Shown: piece by piece, positions 22,882 to 27,895 of the stretch
How the letters are laid out: each line of letters begins with the position of its first letter
Position numbering within the stretch: the first letter of the stretch is position 1
NCBI GenBank assembly: GCA_905214615.1
Contig: CAJMMX010000028.1
Location: forward strand, 1 to 27,895
Source of the DNA: an uncultured bacterium
Lineage (GTDB): Bacteria; Actinomycetota; Coriobacteriia; Coriobacteriales; Coriobacteriaceae
Direction: 5' to 3'
Length of the DNA stretch: 27,895 nt
Translations under genes and position numbers: made by a program
The notes under the pieces: generated by a model
Databases searched by the model: none
What the model was told of the DNA's origin: nothing
The model's input: only the letters and a program-made list of their open reading frames with translations

Positions 22882-23310
22882 CTATTTCTTAGCGTGCTTG
22901 CCAGCACCCTTGCTGTCATCGGTGACCGAGATGAGCTGTCGGTCGGCCGCACCATTGCGACGCGCACGGCGGCGTTCCTCGGCGTCGCCCGCATCGGCGG
23001 CGGCGCGATGGGCCTTGTTGACGTTAAAAACCTCGTCGTGCTTGCGCCACGGGCCGACGGACTCGCCAAAGCTCATCTTAAGACCGGCGATAAAGCCGCC
23101 GAGCCAGCCGATCGGCGCAAACTGCACCAGCGGGAACAGCGAGAACACCCAGGTCAGCAGGACGACTGCCGCCGCTCCTGCAAAGTTGGCGATCCAGTAG
23201 TCGCGCTTTGTGATGACGCGCTTTTCGCACGCCCACTGGCCGCACAAAAAGCCGATGTAGATCGCAAAGAGAAAGAGCACCAGCGCAAGCACCGCGAATG
23301 TCCAGCTCAT
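22882..23310 (-). CDS. Small membrane protein of unknown function
   Basis: A 142-residue protein. MSWTFAVLALVLFLFAIYIGFLCG is an N-terminal membrane helix. A second one, FAGAAAVVLLTWVFSLFPLVQ, follows, then a possible third (IGWLGGFIAGLKM). The C-terminal 60 residues are cytoplasmic and highly charged (EERRRARRNG). I chose the ATG at 23310 since GAGGAG lies eight bases upstream, inside the end of the preceding gene region; an upstream GC-rich extension has no site. No family recognised. Confidence 0.7.
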   Translation of the reverse strand: MSWTFAVLALVLFLFAIYIGFLCGQWACEKRVITKRDYWIANFAGAAAVVLLTWVFSLFPLVQFAPIGWLGGFIAGLKMSFGESVGPWRKHDEVFNVNKAHRAAADAGDAEERRRARRNGAADRQLISVTDDSKGAGKHAKK

Positions 23311-23315
23311 GGGCG

Positions 23316-24395
23316 CTACTCCTCGTGATGGTGGCCGCAGCAGCACTCGTGGCCGTCATCATGGCCGTGGCCGCCGCAGCACTCGTGGTCCTCGCCGTGA
23401 TGGTGGCCGCAACCGCACTCATGCTCGTCGCCGTGCTCGCCGCAACCGCAGCCGTCCTCGTGGGCACCGTGCTCCTCGGGGCGATACTGCGACCAGTCCA
23501 GACCGGCGGCGATGGCGTCGGCCTCCTCCTTGTAGAGGACCGCGATGGCCTGGGTACCCAGCTTGGCACCACCGATGGCGTCGAGCATGTCGTAGAGCGT
23601 AAAGGCCACGTCGGCGCCGGGCAGCGCGAGCTCGCGGTCATCGGCGTAGGCGAGCGCCAGACGCAGGTCCTTAATGAAGTGCTCGACCATAAAGCCGGGC
23701 TTGTAGTCGCCGTCGAGCGCCTTGGGGGCCAGGCTCTCCATGGCGCCGGACTTGCCGGTGCCGCCCAGGATCATCTGGCGGGTCTTCTCCAGGTCAAGGC
23801 CGCTCAGCTCGGCAAACGCCAGCGCATCGGCCATACCGACCATGCAGGCGCCCAGCGACACCTGGTTGGCGAGCTTGGCAGCCTGGCCCTTGCCGGCGCC
23901 ATCGAAGCAGCAGATATTTGCCGCAAAGGTGGCAAGGATGTCGCGGACCGGCGCGATATCGTTCTCGGTGGCGCCCACGATAGCCGTGAGCGTGCCGGCG
24001 ATAGCACCAGACTCGCCGCCGGTGACGGGGCAGTCAAACGCCATGCGGCCGGAAACCTGGGCGGCCTCGGCAATGTCGCGCGCCAGCTCGGGGGAGCTCG
24101 TGGTGAGGTCGATCAGGACCGCGCCGGGTTTAGTGCACGCGAGCAGGCCGTCGCCCGCCAGGTAGAGCTCCTCGACCTCGGAGGGATAGCCCACCATGGT
24201 AAAGACGACATCGGCGTTCGCCGCGGCATCGGCCGGCGTATCGGCCCAGACGGCGCCGCGCTCAACGAGCGCTGCGGCCTTGGACTTGGTGCGGTTGTTG
24301 ACCGAGACGGGATAGCCGGCATCCAGGATGTGGCCGGCGATGGGGGCACCCATGATTCCGGTGCCGATGAATGCGACGGAGAGCTTGTTTGCCAT
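23316..24395 (-). CDS. 3-hydroxyisobutyrate dehydrogenase-like enzyme with His/Cys-rich tail
   Basis: A 359-residue beta-hydroxyacid dehydrogenase. The N-terminal Rossmann motif is FIGTGIMGAPIAGHI. DCPVTGGESGA is the substrate-binding signature and GKGQAAKLANQVSLGA contains the catalytic Lys. It probably oxidises 3-hydroxyisobutyrate or reduces a 2-hydroxy-3-oxo acid such as tartronate semialdehyde, using NAD(P). Homologues are about 290-300 residues. Here residues 307-359 add a tail with 14 His and 9 Cys, plus many Asp, Glu and Gly, which should bind divalent metal. AAAGG precedes the ATG. It heads the four-gene group ending in isocitrate dehydrogenase; the next gene starts five bases after its stop. 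Confidence 0.87.
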   Translation of the reverse strand: MANKLSVAFIGTGIMGAPIAGHILDAGYPVSVNNRTKSKAAALVERGAVWADTPADAAANADVVFTMVGYPSEVEELYLAGDGLLACTKPGAVLIDLTTSSPELARDIAEAAQVSGRMAFDCPVTGGESGAIAGTLTAIVGATENDIAPVRDILATFAANICCFDGAGKGQAAKLANQVSLGACMVGMADALAFAELSGLDLEKTRQMILGGTGKSGAMESLAPKALDGDYKPGFMVEHFIKDLRLALAYADDRELALPGADVAFTLYDMLDAIGGAKLGTQAIAVLYKEEADAIAAGLDWSQYRPEEHGAHEDGCGCGEHGDEHECGCGHHHGEDHECCGGHGHDDGHECCCGHHHEE

Positions 24396-24493
24396 GAAAC
24401 CTTTCCTTTTGGGTTGGGTGTTGTTACCAGGTTGAATACTCGGTGCCAGCGTTTGGGCTGTGAGTTGGGATCGATTACGGCCGCGTTACTTGC

Positions 24494-25447
24494 CTACTGA
24501 CCGCGCACGCGGCGGGCGATGCGGTCGGAAAGCGACGCCTTGTCGGCGCGGGTCTTGCCCCAAAACGCGCAGGCCACCATGCCGGGGCCCACGTGCGAGC
24601 CGATGGTGGGACCCACGGAGCTGCGAATGATCGTGACGTCGGCGCAGCCCTCCTCCTTGCGGATGGCGGCTTCGAGCCAGTCGCCGTCCTTTTCGGCATC
24701 GGCCGTCATAATGGCGATGGGCATGGTGCGATCGGGCACATAGTTCTCGCGGAACGACTTGAGAATGGACTTGAGCGCCTTCTTGCGACCGCGGTTGACG
24801 CCGATCAGCGACAGCGAGCCGGCCAGGTCGTAGGACAGCTCGGGTTTGACGTCGAGCTTTGCCGTGAGCTGTGCCGCCGCGGGCGGAATGCGGCCGCCGG
24901 CAGCCAGCGCGTCAAAGCTCTCGAGCGTAAAGTAACCGTGGACATAGGTCTTGGCCTCGTTTGCCCAGTCGACCAGCTGCTTGGCGGTCAGTCCCGCCGA
25001 ACGCTGGCGCACGGCCTCAAGCGCCAAAAGCTCGCCGGTCGCACAGGGCAGAGCGTTGTCGACCACGTACAGCTCAAAGTTGGGATACTCGGCGCGCACG
25101 GCGTCCGCCGCCTGGCACGCGGAGTTGTAGCTCGACGACAGCGCCGAGGTAAAGCACAGGTAGACCGTAGGCGTGCCCTCTTTGGCGCACTCGGTAAAGA
25201 ACTCGATATAGCGACCGAGCGACACAGCCGAGGTGGACACGCGGGCACCGGCGCGCATGCGGTCGTAGAACTCCTTGGGTGTGATGCTCGACCAGATGTC
25301 ATCCGTGCGCTCCTCGCCATCGATAATGAAGGGGAAGCCCAGGATATCGACATCGAGGTTCGCGGCGACCTCGGGGCTAAAGTCGCAGCAGGTATCGACG
25401 ACGATGCGGCAACGGTCAGAATGACCGGCGGATGCGGCCTTGTCCAT
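24494..25447 (-). CDS. DegV-family fatty-acid-binding protein
   Basis: A 317-residue DegV protein, a family that binds fatty acids and, in Gram-positive bacteria, serves fatty-acid kinase (FakB role). Marks: IVVDTCCDFSPEVA at the N-terminus, STSAVSLGRYIEFF (fatty-acid-carboxylate contact region), LCFTSALSSSYNSA, FTLESFDALAAGGRIP, and VGPTIGSHVGPGMVACAFWG at the C-terminus. I chose the ATG at 25447, with AAGGAG eight bases upstream; a TTG one codon earlier is possible. The terminator of the preceding hibernation-factor gene lies inside its leader. Confidence 0.88.
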   Translation of the reverse strand: MDKAASAGHSDRCRIVVDTCCDFSPEVAANLDVDILGFPFIIDGEERTDDIWSSITPKEFYDRMRAGARVSTSAVSLGRYIEFFTECAKEGTPTVYLCFTSALSSSYNSACQAADAVRAEYPNFELYVVDNALPCATGELLALEAVRQRSAGLTAKQLVDWANEAKTYVHGYFTLESFDALAAGGRIPPAAAQLTAKLDVKPELSYDLAGSLSLIGVNRGRKKALKSILKSFRENYVPDRTMPIAIMTADAEKDGDWLEAAIRKEEGCADVTIIRSSVGPTIGSHVGPGMVACAFWGKTRADKASLSDRIARRVRGQ

Positions 25448-25465
25448 CAAAGCGACTCCTTACGT

Positions 25466-25497
25466 AAAAAAGGCGACCACCCGCATGGGATGGCCGC
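25466..25497 (-). terminator. Terminator of the hibernation-factor gene
   Basis: An imperfect stem GGCGACCACCC/GGGATGGCCGCC with loop GCAT (25472-25497), followed on the minus strand by TTTTTT (25466-25471). Confidence 0.8.
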
Positions 25498-25527
25498 CAA
25501 CCGTTAACTCATGCAAGTTAACGTATT

Positions 25528-26112
25528 TTACTCGTCAAGTGTTTCGATGCGGGGCTTGATGATGCCATATCCACCATTCTTACGGTGATACACCACATTG
25601 ATGAGGCCAGTCGTCGCGTTCTCGAACACGTAGAAGTCGTGGCCCAGCAGATCGGTCTGCACCAGCGCCTGCTCCTCAGTCATCGGGGTGACGTCGATAA
25701 CCTTCTCGCGGACGAGCAGGTCGTCCTCCTCCTCGGGCAGCAGCAGGTCGGCCAGATCCTCGACGCGCTCGACCGGCGCGACATCCGCGGCGCTGGCACC
25801 GCCCTGGCGGTTGTCCACGACCTTGGTCTTGAACTTACGCAGCTGGCGGGTGACCTTATCGGCGGAGAGGTCGATGGCGGCGTACATATCTGCACCGTGC
25901 TCGGCAACGCGAATCACCGAACCGCGGGCGCGAACCGTAACCTCGACGATTGCCGGGTTGGGGTTCGAGGGGTTCTTCTCATAGCGAAGTACAACGTCGA
26001 CCGTCATGGGCTCGATATCGAAAACCTTGAGCGCCTCGCCGATCTTCTCATCCACATGCGCACGCAGAGCATCGGTTACCGTCGTCTTGCGTCCAGAAAC
26101 CTTGATATCCAT
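25528..26112 (-). CDS. hpf: Long-form ribosome hibernation promoting factor
   Basis: A 194-residue long-form HPF. Residues 1-105 form the YfiA/RaiA domain that sits in the ribosomal A and P sites (MDIKVSGRKTTVTDALRAHVDEKIGE, then EVTVRARGSVIRVAEHGADMYAAIDLSADKVTRQLRK). Residues about 130-190 form the C-terminal dimerisation domain (EEQALVQTDLLGHDFYVFENATTGLINVVYHRKNGGYGIIKP), which pairs 70S ribosomes into 100S dimers in stationary phase. I chose the ATG at 26112 because GGAG precedes it and the sequence begins as in the family; a 20-codon upstream extension looks non-coding. Confidence 0.93.
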   Translation of the reverse strand: MDIKVSGRKTTVTDALRAHVDEKIGEALKVFDIEPMTVDVVLRYEKNPSNPNPAIVEVTVRARGSVIRVAEHGADMYAAIDLSADKVTRQLRKFKTKVVDNRQGGASAADVAPVERVEDLADLLLPEEEDDLLVREKVIDVTPMTEEQALVQTDLLGHDFYVFENATTGLINVVYHRKNGGYGIIKPRIETLDE

Positions 26113-26329
26113 ACGTGGCTCCAATCTGCCTCGGGGACTTACTGTACTGGCTATGTACCCATTGCCGTGCATTTAATCACGCGGATTCCTAAAGACCCGA
26201 ATAACGACTGCTTGATACCGCATACCGAAGTCTCGCACTTTTCTGTGGCAAAGTGCGCTATGGAAGAGCGACGGCGACTTTGGTTTTGCACCTAAAAAAT
26301 GTCTTTGACCTGCTGGTTTTATGGAAACG

Positions 26330-26363
26330 AAAAAGCCGGGCTCCCCTGTTGGGAGAGCCCGGC
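26330..26363 (-). terminator. Terminator of the lipoprotein gene
   Basis: Stem GCCGGGCTCCC (26335-26345) with GGGAGAGCCCGGC (26351-26363), loop CTGTT, followed on the minus strand by TTTTTCG. A second hairpin, GGCGTCCCTCCT/AGGAGACGCC, lies at 26387-26415. Confidence 0.85.
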
Positions 26364-26429
26364 GATGCGTGTTGAAACCGTGAAGAGGCGTCCCTCCTAG
26401 CGCATAGGAGACGCCACCCCTAGCAATAA

Positions 26430-27422
26430 CTAGCTATTGAGCTTGTTAATGTCGTCGTCGGTGATAGTGCCCTCCTGGCTGGACGATTTATCCTCGGAGG
26501 ATGCACCATCGCTGCTCGAATCGGAGGATGCGGACTCGCTGGATCCGGTGTCGGTCGGCTGCACGTCGGCGCCCGAGACCGTCTTGGTGGTGAGGTCATA
26601 GGGCATCGTGCCGTACCAGACGGAGTGGACCGCCTCGAGCGTGCCATCGACCGTGATACCGTCGAGGGCATCGCTCACGGCACGGCATAGCTCGTCGTTG
26701 GCCGCGAGGCCCGCGACGCCGAGCGTCGAGGGCGTCTCGAGCGTGCCGACGTAAGAGACCTGGCTCATCAGGCGCGCAAGGTAGCCGCCGGCCGTGGAGT
26801 CGCAGATCACGTAGTCGACCTCGCCGGACTCGAGTGCCTCAAAGCACTCGTTGATGTTGGAGAAGGTCTTTTGGTTGGCCGTGATGCTCTGCTTGGCGAG
26901 CGCTTCCTGCGAGGCCGAGGAGGTCTGAACGCCCAGGGTAGCGGTGTTAAGCGTTTCGGTGGAAACGCTCAGCGACTCGCCGTCGCTCGTCTTTCCGAAT
27001 ACTGCCGCAGCGTCGTACAGGCAAGTACCAAGCGTGCTGATGTCATCATCCGTGGAATTGATATCGCCAATGAAGATGTCGGCCTTTTTGTCGCCAAGCA
27101 CGGAATCAGCAGAAGACGCATCGACGAAGGCAACTTTAAGGCCCATACGGCTTGCAAGGGCGCGGGCAGCGTCGACCGCATACCCCGTGAGCTCGCCGTC
27201 GGTGCCCTGCATGGCCTGCGGCGCATCGGAAGTATCGAGGGCGACCGTCAGGGTACCGGGGGTGAACAGGGCATCATCCGACACCGTGGGCGTGACGGTC
27301 TCGTACTCGATCTGGTCGATCGTGGGAGTCGTGAACGTAGACAGCGGGTTGAACGCGCATCCGCTCAGACCCAAAACGGCGATGACCGCTGCGGTCCCAG
27401 CACCTAACCGAGCCGCGTGCAT
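26430..27422 (-). CDS. Solute-binding lipoprotein of the amino-acid ABC-transporter type
   Basis: A 330-residue lipoprotein with signal peptide MHAARLGAGTAAVIAVLG and lipobox LSGC, so Cys22 would be lipidated and the protein anchored outside the membrane. The mature part follows SBP_bac_3 (family 3): LTVALDTSDAPQ, ELTGYAVDAARALASRMGLKVAFVD, KADIFIGDINST, then the ESGEVDYVICDS hinge region. The C-terminal 50 residues are Ser/Asp/Glu-rich (TDTGSSESASSDSSSDG), a probable spacer or low-complexity tail. Start ATG 27422 has GAGGGG seven bases upstream; another ATG at 27440 is weaker. No permease or ATPase gene is adjacent, so it could serve a distant transporter. Confidence 0.82.
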   Translation of the reverse strand: MHAARLGAGTAAVIAVLGLSGCAFNPLSTFTTPTIDQIEYETVTPTVSDDALFTPGTLTVALDTSDAPQAMQGTDGELTGYAVDAARALASRMGLKVAFVDASSADSVLGDKKADIFIGDINSTDDDISTLGTCLYDAAAVFGKTSDGESLSVSTETLNTATLGVQTSSASQEALAKQSITANQKTFSNINECFEALESGEVDYVICDSTAGGYLARLMSQVSYVGTLETPSTLGVAGLAANDELCRAVSDALDGITVDGTLEAVHSVWYGTMPYDLTTKTVSGADVQPTDTGSSESASSDSSSDGASSEDKSSSQEGTITDDDINKLNS

Positions 27423-27765
27423 CAAGCTGCCCCTCACCATGTCCACTACCCTGCCTTCTGTGTCGTATACGATCCGTGCGATGCGCGGAATATCAGATTG
27501 TTCCCACCAGCTGACCTGGTATTTGACCCCACACTTGCGCACCGGGGTGTTTGCTCGGGAGGCCGCAGCCACCTTCACGACTGGCCCGCTCGCCCGCGAG
27601 GCGGTATTGCCCCAAAGAAAGTAGAACGGACGGTGCGGCTTACATCTAGGACGCGCCATGATCGCGCCGCGCGCACGCGGTCGCTTACGTGGATCCCTTT
27701 GACCGCGTCTGTCTTGGACTAGGACGGGCATTTCGTCCGTCCGCAACCACAGCCTGGTAGGAACG
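27423..27765 (-). other. Long hairpin-rich leader upstream of the lipoprotein gene
   Basis: About 340 bases lie between the predicted transcription start and the lipoprotein ATG. The frame is open through it but uses many AGA, AGG, CGA and CTA codons and has no start site, so I treat it as untranslated. Stable hairpins on the minus strand include GGACGG (27737-27742) with CCGTCC (27722-27727), and ACGCGGTC (27701-27708) with GACCGCGT (27675-27682), plus weaker ACCAG/CTGGT and ACCCC/GGGGT pairs nearer the gene. It matches no riboswitch I can recognise. Confidence 0.5.
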
Positions 27766-27771
27766 TAGCGC

Positions 27772-27800
27772 ATTATAGCTAAGTTCAAGCTAAAGTTTAA
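27772..27800 (-). promoter_or_regulatory. Promoter driving the lipoprotein transcript
   Basis: On the minus strand TTAAAC (27795-27800), a 17-base spacer and a consensus TATAAT (27772-27777). Transcription would start near 27765, about 340 bases before the lipoprotein start codon. Confidence 0.7.
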
Positions 27801-27895
27801 GGTTAGGGGCGTCATTCGCATCGCGAGTACAGATTTCGCAGGTCGGAGTGGGCTATTCGTGCCCCTGTGAAGCCCGGAGCTCCCCTATGGGGAGC
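27801..27895. other. Window edge, no gene; hairpin at the end
   Basis: No open frame of note. A perfect stem GCTCCCC (27879-27885) and GGGGAGC (27889-27895) with loop TAT ends at the last base. It may be a terminator of a gene outside the window. Confidence 0.4.

Noticed and set aside
26113..26172. Twenty-codon N-terminal extension of the hibernation factor
   Set aside because: The ATG at 26112 has a ribosome binding site and gives the family's normal N-terminus.
27423..27821. In-frame N-terminal extension of the lipoprotein (about 130 codons)
   Set aside because: A lipoprotein signal must be N-terminal; codon use is atypical and the ATG at 27422 has a strong binding site.

Overview
The window looks like chromosome from a high-GC actinobacterium of the class Coriobacteriia, most like Collinsella. 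The basis is GC-rich third codon positions, strong AGGAG-type ribosome binding sites, a mannose-family PTS for amino sugars carrying a YajC-like subunit, and a gut-type sugar gene set. The genus is an inference from gene content; no alignment was run.

Left part (1-6060). Accessory genes alternate with sugar genes. Bases 11-316 hold four palindromic units at 80-81 base spacing, each with a 25-base loop. Next comes an AAA ATPase with a DUF4143/PD-(D/E)XK-like C-terminus (584-1954), a DeoR regulator, a divergent galM, and a second, divergent ATPase of the same type (4330-5595). Each ATPase is preceded by its own tandem direct-repeat array at an exact period: 34 bases, three copies, for the first; 23 bases, four copies, for the second. 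A 132-base element with 15-base inverted ends lies at 5842-5973.

Middle part (6050-18855). This is mainly an amino-sugar catabolic region on the minus strand. From right to left it holds a PTS operon (IIA, YajC-like, IIB, IIC, IID), a GntR/UTRA regulator, an AgaS-type SIS isomerase/deaminase, nagA, then lacX-like mutarotase, a PfkB sugar-phosphate kinase, a remnant of a second nagA, and a YhcH/NanQ-type anomerase. Together they fit uptake of N-acetylgalactosamine or a related amino sugar, deacetylation, deamination/isomerisation to tagatose 6-phosphate and phosphorylation to the bisphosphate. The aldolase is not in the window. The motif CTGGTAGTAACCAG lies in front of agaS and again, with one base changed, in front of the PTS operon, so the GntR protein probably controls both. 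A separate IIB paralogue (6050-6532) has Tyr in place of the phosphorylated His. A tRNA-Thr(CGT) at 6740-6815 is followed by two plus-strand genes of less typical composition (a secreted protein and a small HTH-like protein). A flavodoxin gene (10802-11386) lies inside the sugar region.

Right part (18856-27895). A DUF2975 membrane protein/HTH regulator pair is followed by minus-strand housekeeping genes: a membrane-anchored SurA-like protein; a four-gene group (3-hydroxyisobutyrate-dehydrogenase-like enzyme with a His/Cys-rich tail, small membrane protein, HEAT-like protein, NAD-type isocitrate dehydrogenase); a DegV protein; long-form ribosome hibernation factor; and a solute-binding lipoprotein preceded by a long, hairpin-rich leader with a good promoter at 27772-27800.
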